NCBI GenBank assembly: GCA_964387025.1
Contig: CAYLUZ010000006.1
Coordinates: 1 to 64,000 of the forward strand
DNA: 64,000 nucleotides
Direction: 5' to 3'
Source of the DNA: PNON01 sp964387025
Lineage (GTDB): Bacteria; Chloroflexota; Anaerolineae; Anaerolineales; Anaerolineaceae
The notes beneath the pieces are model-generated. The model worked only from the letters and a program-made list of their open reading frames with translations, had not been told where the DNA came from and searched no databases. Below, one piece after another: positions 1-9,620 of the stretch. Position numbers and translations under genes: made by a program. How positions within the stretch are numbered: the stretch's first letter is position 1; each line of letters starts with the position of its first letter.

Positions 1-1270
1 GTAATTTACTAAAAACATTTATTGTTTTTTCAACCACCATGGCTGATTCTTCCCTGGTCATGTCTTTTCCGATTAATTGTTCCACATTTATGATTGGGAA
101 ATCTTTAAAGAAAAATCCTGCCATATCAATGGCATCATCAAGTGTTGTTAAGCGTTCTCGAATGATTGGCGCAATTTTCTCCAATGTAGGAAGATCAGTC
201 TTAATACCCTTTTCATCAAAGAATGGTTTTATCCTGTTTGCCAGTTCCTGGTCATCCAATTTCCGAATATAGTTGGCATTGAAGTAATCAAATTTTTGAA
301 AGTTTATTGCTGCTGGAGAAGGGTTTAATTTTTCCAGGGAGAATTTTTCAATTAATTCATCCTTCGAAAAATATTCAGTATGATCGTCAAAACTCCATCC
401 CATCAAAGCAATCCAGTTGAGCACTGCTTCCGGTAGGTATCCAAGTTTTTCCAGTTCTTTTATGAAAATTGAATGTCCATCCTTTACAAGTTCGGCTGCA
501 TCCCGTTTACTCATTTTTCCTTTACCACTTGGTTTTAAAAATACAGATAAATGAACCCAAACTGGTTCATTCCAGCCAAAAGCGCGATGTATCATGCTAT
601 GAAGAGGCGCTGTAGGCAGCCATTCAGAACTTCGTATCACGTGGGTAATTTTCATCAGGTGATCATCCACAGCTGCAGCCAAATGGTAAAGAGCTAAGCC
701 ATCGGATTTCACAATAATATAATCATCAAGATTCTTGTTTTCTACAGTTATTGCTCCCCTAAGTAGATCTGTAAGGGTCGTGGAACCAATTTTAGGTGTC
801 TTAAAACGTATCACATGCCTTTCGCCAGCTTTCACTCTTTCCACAGCCTCTTCGCGGGATAGATTCCGACACTTTCCATCGTATAAAGCCATTTCTTTAC
901 GTTTTTGCTGTTCCTGACGTACTTCATTCAATCTTTCAGGTGTGCAAAAACAATAATAAGCATGATCAGATTCGATTAATTCTTCTGCATATTCTTTGTA
1001 TATATCTTTACGTTCTGATTGTTTGTAAGGACCATAAGGGCCGCCAATATCAGGTCCTTCATCCCAATCCAAGCCAAGCCATTTCAGCCCCTGGTAGATC
1101 TCCTGTTCTGCTCCTTCTACAAGACGTTTTTGGTCTGTATCTTCAATTCGTAAAATGAATTCCCCTCCAGTTTTACGTGCTATCAAATAGTCATACAATG
1201 CAGTCCTGGCAGACCCCAAATGTAAATGACCTGTAGGTGAAGGTGCAAATCTTACTCGAACAGGATCCAT
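1..1270 (-). CDS. gltX: Glutamyl-tRNA synthetase (3' end cut by window edge)
   Basis: Charges tRNA-Glu (possibly also tRNA-Gln in organisms using the transamidation route) with glutamate in the cytoplasm. The frame reads without a stop from the ATG at 1270 to the window edge, about 423 of the roughly 480-500 residues usual for the family. The class I signature HLHLG lies near residue 17 in the context FAPSPTGHLHLGSA, and the KMSKR loop is near residue 252 (SGKGKMSKRDAA). A good ribosome binding site (GGAG, 7 bases before the ATG) supports the start. It follows rodA by 13 bases, so it is probably the last known gene of the mre operon. The C-terminal anticodon-binding domain is incomplete here only because the window ends. 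Confidence 0.95.
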   Translation of the reverse strand, partial: MDPVRVRFAPSPTGHLHLGSARTALYDYLIARKTGGEFILRIEDTDQKRLVEGAEQEIYQGLKWLGLDWDEGPDIGGPYGPYKQSERKDIYKEYAEELIESDHAYYCFCTPERLNEVRQEQQKRKEMALYDGKCRNLSREEAVERVKAGERHVIRFKTPKIGSTTLTDLLRGAITVENKNLDDYIIVKSDGLALYHLAAAVDDHLMKITHVIRSSEWLPTAPLHSMIHRAFGWNEPVWVHLSVFLKPSGKGKMSKRDAAELVKDGHSIFIKELEKLGYLPEAVLNWIALMGWSFDDHTEYFSKDELIEKFSLEKLNPSPAAINFQKFDYFNANYIRKLDDQELANRIKPFFDEKGIKTDLPTLEKIAPIIRERLTTLDDAIDMAGFFFKDFPIINVEQLIGKDMTREESAMVVEKTINVFSKL

Positions 1271-1283
1271 AATTTTCTCCATT

Positions 1284-2384
1284 TTAGTATTCAATCTTCT
1301 TTTGTCGGACAAGTACACTTTCCACAAGCCCAATACCTAAAATCATACTCAGCAAAGAACTGCCTCCATAACTAACAAAAGGTAAAGTTAAGCCAGTTAC
1401 AGGAACTACTCTAAGGTTCACCCCTATATTTACTGCAGTCTGGAAAAAAATGAGAATACCAAAGCTATATGCGATCAATGCTCCAAAAGGGTCGCTCGCT
1501 TTTTTCCCTGCCCTAATACACCGTATCATGACAAAAATTAATAATGCAACAACCAGAACGGTGCCAACAAATCCGAATTCTTCAGCCATTGCAGAAAAAA
1601 TATAGTCGGTATGCCTAACTTTTAAAAACCTGAGTTGAACCTGGGTGCCATGACCATATCCCTGTCCGAGCAAGCCCCCAGATCCAATAGAGATTAAAGC
1701 TTGCTCAATATTATATGAGTTACCATAACGCGCATTCTCTTCAGGAACGATGAAGTTGATAATTCTTAGTTGTTGGTACTTTTCAAGCAGTGGAAATGCA
1801 AGGACCGCCAGTAATCCCCCAATAACTACAAAAGCAATAATATATTTTGGTGGTAGTCCGCTGATCCAGATCAAGCTAAACCAAATTACGAACATAACGA
1901 TTGATGTTGAAAGGTTTGGCTGCAGTAAAATCCAGGTTACTAATCCCGCAAGTATCAATAAAGAAGTAATGACCCATCGTAAATCCTTTTTTCGATCCCT
2001 GGTGCGGGAAAAGTAGTCAGATAAAACCAGGATAAGAACTACCTTACCTATTTCTGATGGTTGAATATTCACAAGTCCCGCACTGATCCATCTGTTTGAG
2101 CCAAAAGTTGTCTTTCCAACGACAAATACAGTAAGCAATAATAAAAAGGTTCCGATATACATCAAGCGAGTGATTGACGACCAATAGTGGTAATCGATTA
2201 AGGTTGTTAGGATGATAACAACCAATCCTATAGAAATCCATATGATTTGCCGTAATACCAGCCCTGACAATTCAGTATTTCCAGCTATTGCCGATCGAAT
2301 CATTGCTATTCCAAAAATACTTAAAATGATTACTGACCCAAATAACCAGAAATCAAAATTGCGCCAATTATCTTTGGTAAACAT
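1284..2384 (-). CDS. rodA: RodA, SEDS-family peptidoglycan glycosyltransferase of the elongation machinery
   Basis: Polymerises glycan strands from lipid II at the cytoplasmic membrane, working with the class B penicillin-binding protein encoded just upstream. The 366 residues form about ten hydrophobic segments, the usual size for RodA/FtsW. Family landmarks are FGSNRWISAG with IQPSEIGK (residues 94-113), the GSGGLLGQGYGHGTQ loop (234-248), and HTDYIF, where Asp260 corresponds to the catalytic aspartate of SEDS polymerases. Placement after mrdA and mreBCD makes RodA more likely than FtsW or SpoVE. An AAGGAA ribosome binding site precedes the ATG. A gap of 165 bases separates it from mrdA and contains a perfect 8-bp hairpin. 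Confidence 0.93.
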   Translation of the reverse strand: MFTKDNWRNFDFWLFGSVIILSIFGIAMIRSAIAGNTELSGLVLRQIIWISIGLVVIILTTLIDYHYWSSITRLMYIGTFLLLLTVFVVGKTTFGSNRWISAGLVNIQPSEIGKVVLILVLSDYFSRTRDRKKDLRWVITSLLILAGLVTWILLQPNLSTSIVMFVIWFSLIWISGLPPKYIIAFVVIGGLLAVLAFPLLEKYQQLRIINFIVPEENARYGNSYNIEQALISIGSGGLLGQGYGHGTQVQLRFLKVRHTDYIFSAMAEEFGFVGTVLVVALLIFVMIRCIRAGKKASDPFGALIAYSFGILIFFQTAVNIGVNLRVVPVTGLTLPFVSYGGSSLLSMILGIGLVESVLVRQKKIEY

Positions 2385-2401
2385 TAATGTTCCTTTTTAT
2401 C

Positions 2402-2424
2402 GAATTGCCTAACCTGGGCAATTC
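2402..2424 (-). other. Hairpin upstream of rodA
   Basis: Perfect inverted repeat GAATTGCC / GGCAATTC with a 7-base loop, in the mrdA-rodA gap, just before the rodA ribosome binding site. It has no T-run behind it on the minus strand, so it looks more like an mRNA processing or stability element than a terminator. Function unknown. Confidence 0.4.
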
Positions 2425-2549
2425 ACGCATATACATCACTATTCTCAGTAAAGAATGTTACTCTCTTCCGTCCAAGTTTACTAATAGCGATTAAAAGTGA
2501 TCTAAATGAATTCTGTTCCCGTAAATAAGATTCATATCGCATGGTGCCA

Positions 2550-4619
2550 CTAAGGCTCTGTTGTTTGCCTGCTGTCTATTGCTTTCAGATTGAAGTAGGC
2601 CTTAATCACTTCCCTAACAATAGGGCCAGATACGGTAGATCCCTCTGTTCCATTATAAACGAAAGCAATAACTGCTATCTCTGGATCATCAAAAGGAGCA
2701 TAACCCACATACCATGCATGAGCCGGCCAACTTCCGGGCTGGCAAAGATTCTTGGATTGGGCTAAATCATCACAATATTCAGCAGTACCGGTTTTTCCTG
2801 CAGTTGGTATTGTCACACCTTCGAATTCTGCCCTAGCAGTACCTTCGGTGACAACCATCCTCATTCCTTCTTTTACTTTTTCTATCACCCAGGGTTGAAC
2901 CGTGATCTTTTTATCTGTTGGGATGCCATCAACAAATGTGTTGATCATTGGATCCACAGTAATGTCCCATAGCATATCAGGTTCAAATGGTTTAATCACC
3001 TGCCCCTGGCTGTTAAGTACTTCTTTAATTATCGTTGGTCGCATCAACTTACCGTTATTTGCCAGTGCTGCTATGGACATTAACACCTGTAAAGGAGTAG
3101 CAAGTACATATCCCTGACCCATTGTTCCAATATATGTGTCCCCTGTCGACCAGTTTTCACCAACATTAATCCGTTTCCAGGTTGGATCTGGTATCAATCC
3201 TTTAGATTCCCCCGGTAACTCAATACCGAGTATTCGACCATAACCAAGGGCCTTGGCATATTCAGCAATTCTTAATATACCTAACCCGCCATTCTCCACT
3301 TCTCCGCTGTACCCACCTCCTATCTTATAAAAATAGACATCACAAGATAGAGAAATGCCGTGGAGAAAATCAACAATTCCATGTCCGGTTCTATTCCAAC
3401 AAACGTAGTCCCTAGGGGTTCCCGGGTCATTTGGATAAAATTTCTGCATGATCGTAATTTTACCCGGGTCTAAAATTTCCTTATCGAGTGTAATAACACC
3501 CTCGTTCAATGCCCCTGTTGCAGCGGCCATTTTGAAAACTGATCCAGGTGGATGCTCAGCAGAAATCGCATGATTGAATAAAGGCCTGTTTGGGTCACGG
3601 GTCAGTTGCTCATAATAATATCCAGGAATAAGCCTTGCCATTCGGTTATTTTCAAAATTTGGATAACTGACCATCGCCAGGATTTCTCCAGTTTTTGGAT
3701 TTACCGCAATAACTACTCCATTTGAAGAAAAAGTCGTTCCACTCCATCTATTCCAAAATTCTATTTCATTTATCAAGGCTGTTTTTGCCGTAAGCTGTAG
3801 CCTGGAATCGATTGTCAACCGAATATTATTCCCGGAAACAGGATCAATAGGTGCTTCCAGGTTTCGGATCTCCTGCCCGGCCACATCCACTTCAACCAGC
3901 CTTTCTCCATTTTTTCCAGCTAATTCATCTTGTAATTCTGACTCAACTCCGGCATAACCTACTTTATCGCGTCTGGGTACAAATCCTTTGGCAACAAAAT
4001 CTGCCTCGTAAATGGCTGGAATTGGTCCCAGAAATCCGATTACTTCTGAAGTTAAATTGCCTGTCGGGTAATCTCGGATTGGCTGAATTTCAACGGTGAC
4101 ACCTGGCCAATCCCCCTCTTTCCCTTTGATGATCATAGCTATTTTTTCTAATACATCACATTTTATTTGAATTGGATTGAATGGCTCATTGGTATTGCCT
4201 ATATCCACTATTTCACTAATTCCCAAATCAGAATTACAAGGGGAGAAATTTCTTACAGCTTCTTCTGTTTTTTTACCAGACAAAACTGGAACACCAATTA
4301 ATGTTGATAATTCCCTGTAAATTGTTTGAAGTGCACCAGTATCTTCGGGCAAATATGCGGGAGTAATTGAAATATTGTATGAGGGAATATTACCTGCTAA
4401 CAAAAAATCATTCCTATCATAAATATTACCCCGTAGTGCTGGTTCGCTTATTTTTGTAATCCTATTCTCATCAGCTTGAGCAAGGTAATCCTTGCCTTGT
4501 ACAATTTGCAGGTCAAATAACCTAAACAAATAGTATCCAAAAACTAGCGTCATGATAATAAAAAATACATTTAGCCGCCAATTTTCAAAGTAATCCTTTA
4601 TTGGAGTCTTATTTATCAT
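2550..4619 (-). CDS. mrdA: Penicillin-binding protein 2 (class B transpeptidase)
   Basis: Cross-links peptidoglycan during cell elongation, as partner of RodA. The 689-residue protein has one N-terminal membrane anchor (about residues 17-38), a dimerisation/pedestal region starting with ALRGNIYDRN (61-70), and a transpeptidase domain with the active-site SxxK (Ser360-Val-Phe-Lys363), the second motif Ser425-Cys-Asp427 and the KTG motif in AGKTGTAEY near residue 610. All three catalytic motifs are intact. The start codon overlaps the mreD stop in an ATGA arrangement, typical of translational coupling. Length is at the upper end of the PBP2 range. Insertions in the 110-170 region account for part of this. 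Confidence 0.94.
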   Translation of the reverse strand: MINKTPIKDYFENWRLNVFFIIMTLVFGYYLFRLFDLQIVQGKDYLAQADENRITKISEPALRGNIYDRNDFLLAGNIPSYNISITPAYLPEDTGALQTIYRELSTLIGVPVLSGKKTEEAVRNFSPCNSDLGISEIVDIGNTNEPFNPIQIKCDVLEKIAMIIKGKEGDWPGVTVEIQPIRDYPTGNLTSEVIGFLGPIPAIYEADFVAKGFVPRRDKVGYAGVESELQDELAGKNGERLVEVDVAGQEIRNLEAPIDPVSGNNIRLTIDSRLQLTAKTALINEIEFWNRWSGTTFSSNGVVIAVNPKTGEILAMVSYPNFENNRMARLIPGYYYEQLTRDPNRPLFNHAISAEHPPGSVFKMAAATGALNEGVITLDKEILDPGKITIMQKFYPNDPGTPRDYVCWNRTGHGIVDFLHGISLSCDVYFYKIGGGYSGEVENGGLGILRIAEYAKALGYGRILGIELPGESKGLIPDPTWKRINVGENWSTGDTYIGTMGQGYVLATPLQVLMSIAALANNGKLMRPTIIKEVLNSQGQVIKPFEPDMLWDITVDPMINTFVDGIPTDKKITVQPWVIEKVKEGMRMVVTEGTARAEFEGVTIPTAGKTGTAEYCDDLAQSKNLCQPGSWPAHAWYVGYAPFDDPEIAVIAFVYNGTEGSTVSGPIVREVIKAYFNLKAIDSRQTTEP

Positions 4620-5113
4620 TCTTCATCTCTTGGATTTAACCATTTAGACCAATCTCTGACCAATAAAAAAATTGGTATGCCGAAAACGATATTCAAGGCA
4701 ATGCTAGGTAAAATCACACTATTGATACTTTCGGTGATCGGCAATGGAACCCGGGTACTACTTATTATTACAAATGCAACTAAATTACAAATTACTGTCC
4801 CAACGAATGAAACCAGGATCATCAGCAATAATGGAATTTTCCAAATTCTTTTTCTGAGATAATCGATTATCAGGCTAATAATAATATATGGAATTAAGGG
4901 ATACATTAACGGAATTGCACTGAATATTGCCAATAATGCTCCGCCAATTGAAAACCATAATATCGTGCGTTTCGTGTTTTGTTGCAGCCCCAACGCGATT
5001 AACACAAGCATGACAATATCAGTTGAACCAAATGATAGATTTAACCGGCTCACTATTGTCGACTGCAATATAACAAGAAAAATAATTGTCGGAATCCCTA
5101 TAGTTAATGTCAT
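4616..5113 (-). CDS. mreD: MreD, membrane component of the elongasome
   Basis: Small integral membrane protein of the rod-shape complex. The 165 residues contain about five hydrophobic segments and little else, as in other MreD proteins, whose sequences are poorly conserved. The call therefore rests on length, hydrophobicity and the position between mreC and mrdA. It starts 2 bases after the mreC stop and ends by a 4-base overlap with mrdA, so the three genes are translationally linked. It is expected to hold MreC and the synthases at the membrane. Confidence 0.85.
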   Translation of the reverse strand: MTLTIGIPTIIFLVILQSTIVSRLNLSFGSTDIVMLVLIALGLQQNTKRTILWFSIGGALLAIFSAIPLMYPLIPYIIISLIIDYLRKRIWKIPLLLMILVSFVGTVICNLVAFVIISSTRVPLPITESINSVILPSIALNIVFGIPIFLLVRDWSKWLNPRDEE

Positions 5114-5115
5114 GA

Positions 5116-5961
5116 TTATTGAACGGGAGTAGGGATAAGCGGGTTAATATCTAACGGTCTAAAATTCGTAATTATCAGCACCACGCCTAAGTTATTAAAA
5201 TCCACAGAACTTTGTATGGAAGCTTCTTGGAATAGATCATTTGCCTGATTGAGTACCCCGGTAACTTGACCGACAACAATATTAGCTGGATATTTACCAC
5301 CCAACCCTGAGGTTAGGATGATATCTCCGGATTTTAATGCTATATCTTGGGGTAGTAAGGATAACGTAATATTTCCAGTAACTGATCCTGAAACAGTGGC
5401 TTCTGCACTAATTCGTTCGAGCCTTACGTTAATTGTAGATGCGGGATCATTTATTAATTGAATTCTTGACGCACCAGCCGTAACTGCATCGACAGTACCT
5501 ACTAATCCGTTTTGGGTCACAACAGGCATACCATGCTTGATGCCAAAATCTGACCCATGATTAATAATTACATAATGGAGGAATGGACTTGGATCTCTTC
5601 CGATTACACTCGTAGCAATATATTGATTTTCGGGATTGGACCTTGCAAAATCTAATAATGCATAAACGACCTGAGCTTCGTTCATTTGTTGCTGTAGCTC
5701 GATCACCTGTGTTTGCAATCTTGAAATTTCTGTTTCAAGCTCTGCATTTCTCTGCCGTAAGCTGGCAACATCCCTTGGTACAGTAAGGAAATCAACAACT
5801 GCCAAATACCGAACAGATATCCAGCTCTGAATATTTATAAAAGGTTTTAATGCACTATCGAAGATGGGGTTGGTATAACCACTTAACGTTAATAAAAGAA
5901 TCCCGGCAATAATTAAAACCAGTATTCCCGCATAGATATTACGCGAGGATAAATTTTTCAT
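5116..5961 (-). CDS. mreC: MreC, rod-shape-determining protein
   Basis: Bitopic scaffold that links MreB to the periplasmic or extracellular parts of PBP2/RodA. The 281 residues show an N-terminal membrane segment (about residues 9-29), a coiled coil rich in Glu, Gln and Leu heptads (about 66-95), then the paired beta-barrel domain characteristic of MreC (VVTQNGLVGTV near 150 and GDIILTSGLGGKYP near 215). The C-terminus is short and proline-containing. It lies 30 bases downstream of mreB and 2 bases upstream of mreD in the same transcript. Confidence 0.92.
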   Translation of the reverse strand: MKNLSSRNIYAGILVLIIAGILLLTLSGYTNPIFDSALKPFINIQSWISVRYLAVVDFLTVPRDVASLRQRNAELETEISRLQTQVIELQQQMNEAQVVYALLDFARSNPENQYIATSVIGRDPSPFLHYVIINHGSDFGIKHGMPVVTQNGLVGTVDAVTAGASRIQLINDPASTINVRLERISAEATVSGSVTGNITLSLLPQDIALKSGDIILTSGLGGKYPANIVVGQVTGVLNQANDLFQEASIQSSVDFNNLGVVLIITNFRPLDINPLIPTPVQ

Positions 5962-5991
5962 CTCTCAATCCAATAATTAGATCGGATCTTT

Positions 5992-7053
5992 TTATTTTCC
6001 GCTATTCCGTTCCAATCCGACAAGGAAACGTTCATATTGATCCAAATTTTCTAAAACGATTCCTGCGCCACGTGCGACGCAAGTCATTGGGTCTTCAGCA
6101 ATCCAAACACGCAATCGAAGATCATCACTCAATCTTTCAGCAAGTCCAAGGACTTGTGACCCTCCTCCTGCCAGGCAAATTCCGGTTTCCAATAAATCTG
6201 CCACTATTTCGGGGGGAACCTCATCCAAGGCATCCTTTATTGTGTCCACAATAACACGGATTGAATTTGATAATCCTTCACGAATTTCGACTGATGAAAT
6301 CTCCAGTGTTTCTGGTAATCCGGTGATAAGGTTTCTTCCACGGATTAACATCGTCTTTTCTGTTTGTAATGGATAGGCTGAACCAATTGAAATTTTTACT
6401 TGTTCAGCCATCAACTCACCAATTAATAAATTATATTTATTACGCAAATACGTAATAATATCTTGATCCATTTCGTCACCGGCTACACGCAATGATCTTG
6501 ATACAACGATCCCGCCCATTGATATTACAGCAACTTCAGTTGTGCCGCCTCCAATATCAACAATCATCGAACCTTTGATCTCAGATACGGGTAAACCAGC
6601 TCCTAAAGCGGCAGCTGATGGTTCTTCGATTAAATAGGCTTCTCTTGCCCCCGCGGATCGTGCTGCATCATATACAGCTCTTTTTTCTACTTCTGTTGCA
6701 CCTGAAGGAATTCCCACGACGACCCTTGGGCTTGGTAATGGGACAATACTCTGCTGATGAGCTTTACCAATAAAATATTCAAGCATTGCTTGAGTAATTT
6801 CGAAATCGGAAATGACTCCATCCCGTAATGGACGAATCGCTACAACATTAGCTGGAGTTCGTCCTACCATTTCTTTCGCTCTTGATCCAATAGCCAGGGG
6901 TTTTCGGGTTTTCTTATCTATAGCAACCCAGGAAGGTTCGTTGATTACAATTCCTTTGCCCCGAACGTTGACGAGTGTGTTTGCTGTTCCCAGGTCGATT
7001 CCTATATCCAATGAGAAAAAACCCAGTAACCAATTCAGGGGATTAAAAGTCAA
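5992..7053 (-). CDS. mreB: MreB, actin-like cytoskeletal ATPase
   Basis: Forms membrane-bound filaments that direct cell-wall synthesis along the cell side. The 353 residues contain the actin-fold signatures: phosphate loop 1 GIDLGTANTLV (about 18-28), phosphate loop 2 MIVDIGGGTTEVAV, and the adenosine-binding region LAGGGSQVLGLAERL followed by ARGAGIVLEN at the C-terminal side. Length is standard. The ATG has a strong ribosome binding site (AAGGAG) and a predicted promoter 50-80 bases upstream, so mreB is the first gene of the operon running through to gltX. Confidence 0.97.
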   Translation of the reverse strand: MTFNPLNWLLGFFSLDIGIDLGTANTLVNVRGKGIVINEPSWVAIDKKTRKPLAIGSRAKEMVGRTPANVVAIRPLRDGVISDFEITQAMLEYFIGKAHQQSIVPLPSPRVVVGIPSGATEVEKRAVYDAARSAGAREAYLIEEPSAAALGAGLPVSEIKGSMIVDIGGGTTEVAVISMGGIVVSRSLRVAGDEMDQDIITYLRNKYNLLIGELMAEQVKISIGSAYPLQTEKTMLIRGRNLITGLPETLEISSVEIREGLSNSIRVIVDTIKDALDEVPPEIVADLLETGICLAGGGSQVLGLAERLSDDLRLRVWIAEDPMTCVARGAGIVLENLDQYERFLVGLERNSGK

Positions 7054-7105
7054 ATCTATCTCCTTATTATGAATGAAATCCGGTTTGTTATCTAAACCCC
7101 GGTAA

Positions 7106-7133
7106 ATTATACCATACAGCTTATTGTGTTCAA
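7106..7133 (-). promoter_or_regulatory. Predicted sigma70-type promoter of the mre operon
   Basis: On the minus strand, TTGAAC (-35, 7133-7128) and a consensus TATAAT (-10, 7111-7106) are separated by 16 bases. Transcription would start near 7099, giving a leader of about 46 bases that includes the mreB ribosome binding site. Confidence 0.75.
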
Positions 7134-7244
7134 TTTACGACTGCATCCATTTAGTTAATTATATTATTCAAGGTCAGATTATTTCGATAAATAATGTTAT
7201 CAAATCTATTTAATTAATTGATGACCCTTCTAAATCCAAGTCAA

Positions 7245-9620
7245 TTATGCAGTAATATTTTCTTTAATTTTTTTATTTTTTAGAATTATGTATATAAAAA
7301 TAATGCAAAGAAAACAGAAAGTAATATTGAAACCGAGTATAAAAGATGCTGGCTGATAATAAAATTCGACCAAGTGGCTACCCTTTGTTAGCCTAATAGC
7401 CCTAAAAAGGATATCCCCGAAATAAATTTGTTCCTCAATACCATCAATTTTTACTTTCCATCCGGGATAATTTGTGCTTAATTGAAGTAACCAACCGTCC
7501 GAAGGTGCGACAACATCAAACTTTATACTGTTTGGATTGGATTGATAGTTACTAATTATTATTTTTTCCTTGTTATCGCTGCACACACCGCTGTCTTTAC
7601 GGATTCCCTCAATGATTACCTTCTTTGTTAGTGCTTCATTCGTAATGATTCCATTCAATAATTCAATTGATTGGGATAAACCATAGGAGGAAATAGCGCA
7701 ATCAAACCAGCGGATACGGTATTCTTCATCCTGATTATTTTTTGCCTCATTTTTTGGTGACTGCACTGTATTAATCACGTCCCCTATTGCCCAAAATCGA
7801 TTAAACTCGGATTCCGCAACTGTTATCTTTGATTTAATGATCTTTGAAAATTTTTCATACCTGGATGTAATAAATGGATCAAAATTGTTAAGGGCTGCCC
7901 GGCCAATTAGTGTATTTGAATTAGGAATAAAAAAGTCCGTCAGGTCTTCCCAATCGCCACTATTAATAAAGGAATCAAATCGAAAATATTTCTCGAATTT
8001 CAATTTCTGTTCTGTTGAATCCTCGATATAGATCAAATTTTGGGCATCCAGTTGGGATGAAGCAAATGTAGATCCTTTTCCAGTGGCGATAGTATGCATT
8101 TTTATTCCGGGGTTAACGCCCCAACTTGCGTAAACTAGATCGCCAATTAGGAAAACTAAAACTATAAGGGTCATAACAGGGGCTGACAACTCGGGTTTTT
8201 TATCGGATCGTGGCGCAAAAAGATTGATCAGCAATAATATTGAGAGTAATACCCCGGTTTCAGCAATTCCACTAACAAAAGTCTCTTGCACTCTTGACTT
8301 TAAAACATAACTGGCTGTAATACTCGTCATTGTTATTCCAATTGCTCCAGCTGCGAGCAACCTTGACCAGTACAACCATTTCCCTTCTGGTGCTCTCCAT
8401 GTATTAATACCCATTCCTGCAAGTAATGAAACTGAAAGCACAAGCCAAATGTTAAAACGTGTCGGTGCCTGGAACATATCGAAAGTGGGAATATATTTGT
8501 AAAAAAAGGGGAAGACTGGAGTAAATTTTCCTAATGCAAAAATAGCAGAAAGCAAAATTACTGAAATCGAATTCAGTGCAATTATCTTTGAAGTCGAGCT
8601 ATTCTTGTATCGGTTTTTGACCAATCTGCCAATTGCAGTAAATGCAAATACAATAGAGAGAACTCCAGTATAAATATTATCTTCCCAAAAATTATCAGCA
8701 GTTACCCAGTAATTTCCATGAGCAGGATTACCAAAAAGGTTTGCTGAAATTATTGTTAAAAATCTCCATGGCCAGAAAGAATAATTTAATGCATAAGCAA
8801 AATCTACCTTACTTGCTCGTTGAGATTGTAGTAAGAATTCACCAGTAGGAATCAACTGTATAGCGGATAAGCCTACTGAAAATACAATGAGAATTACTAG
8901 AATACCTAATGTAACCCCGATTTTTGAGCATCCATGAAAATGCCAACTCCACGTAAACATCCAGAAAAAACTAAGGACAAGTGTGTACCATGCGATCTGT
9001 GCGTGGCCAGCCAACAGTAATAGAACATGGAACAATATCGCTAGTGAAAAGTATTTACTATTTATAGTTGACTTAATACTCGATTGTTTAGCAAGGTGCA
9101 ACCCCGTGAAAAGTATCCAGGGAACCCAGGTTAATACTGAATTTACGCTGATAAACGAGACCCTGGAAACCAGATATCCGCTCATGGAATATGCAATTGC
9201 TGATACAGCCTGCCCGAGTTTTGAGAAACCCAGTTCTTTTGTCAGGTAGACCATACCATAACCAGCCATGACGAGGTGTAGAAGTACCAGTACAGTCTGA
9301 GCTAGGGCTATTCCTTGATTACCTTTCAAAAAGGCAAATATCCAAACCAAAATATTCGGCGGATAAAAAAATGCAGATTGATAGTTAGCCAATAGCGGTG
9401 TTCCATAACCGTTATAGCTGTTCCATAACGGAAAGAATCCTCCCGATATCTGCTCCCATCCCGCAGCACGCCAGGGTAGAAATTGTAAATAGGCTGTTCC
9501 CCAAAAAACGACCCTTCCAGCAAGGATTAATGAGCCAAAAAGAATTAATGGACCTATCCAAACCACCCAGTATGGGTAGTTGTTCTTTTGCCATTGAAAA
9601 ATAGTTATAACTTTATTCAC
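7245..9620 (-). CDS. YfhO-family large multi-pass membrane protein
   Basis: Probable envelope glycan or lipid-linked sugar protein; the exact substrate is unknown. The 791 residues comprise about a dozen membrane segments followed by a C-terminal extracytoplasmic beta-rich domain ending in a last membrane helix. Marks of the YfhO group are the N-terminal loop FFPLWNSYNGYGTP with FFYPP close behind, and the C-terminal motif NYPGWKVKIDG followed by GSHLVEFYYQP. The start is GTG at 9620, which overlaps the stop of the preceding gene and is preceded by GGGTGAAG as ribosome binding site. It is the last of four co-directional membrane-protein genes and is most similar in layout to the gene at 11201. 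The family is often linked to glycosylation of teichoic acid or other polymers; that is family knowledge, not shown here. Confidence 0.75.
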   Translation of the reverse strand: MNKVITIFQWQKNNYPYWVVWIGPLILFGSLILAGRVVFWGTAYLQFLPWRAAGWEQISGGFFPLWNSYNGYGTPLLANYQSAFFYPPNILVWIFAFLKGNQGIALAQTVLVLLHLVMAGYGMVYLTKELGFSKLGQAVSAIAYSMSGYLVSRVSFISVNSVLTWVPWILFTGLHLAKQSSIKSTINSKYFSLAILFHVLLLLAGHAQIAWYTLVLSFFWMFTWSWHFHGCSKIGVTLGILVILIVFSVGLSAIQLIPTGEFLLQSQRASKVDFAYALNYSFWPWRFLTIISANLFGNPAHGNYWVTADNFWEDNIYTGVLSIVFAFTAIGRLVKNRYKNSSTSKIIALNSISVILLSAIFALGKFTPVFPFFYKYIPTFDMFQAPTRFNIWLVLSVSLLAGMGINTWRAPEGKWLYWSRLLAAGAIGITMTSITASYVLKSRVQETFVSGIAETGVLLSILLLINLFAPRSDKKPELSAPVMTLIVLVFLIGDLVYASWGVNPGIKMHTIATGKGSTFASSQLDAQNLIYIEDSTEQKLKFEKYFRFDSFINSGDWEDLTDFFIPNSNTLIGRAALNNFDPFITSRYEKFSKIIKSKITVAESEFNRFWAIGDVINTVQSPKNEAKNNQDEEYRIRWFDCAISSYGLSQSIELLNGIITNEALTKKVIIEGIRKDSGVCSDNKEKIIISNYQSNPNSIKFDVVAPSDGWLLQLSTNYPGWKVKIDGIEEQIYFGDILFRAIRLTKGSHLVEFYYQPASFILGFNITFCFLCIIFIYIILKNKKIKENITA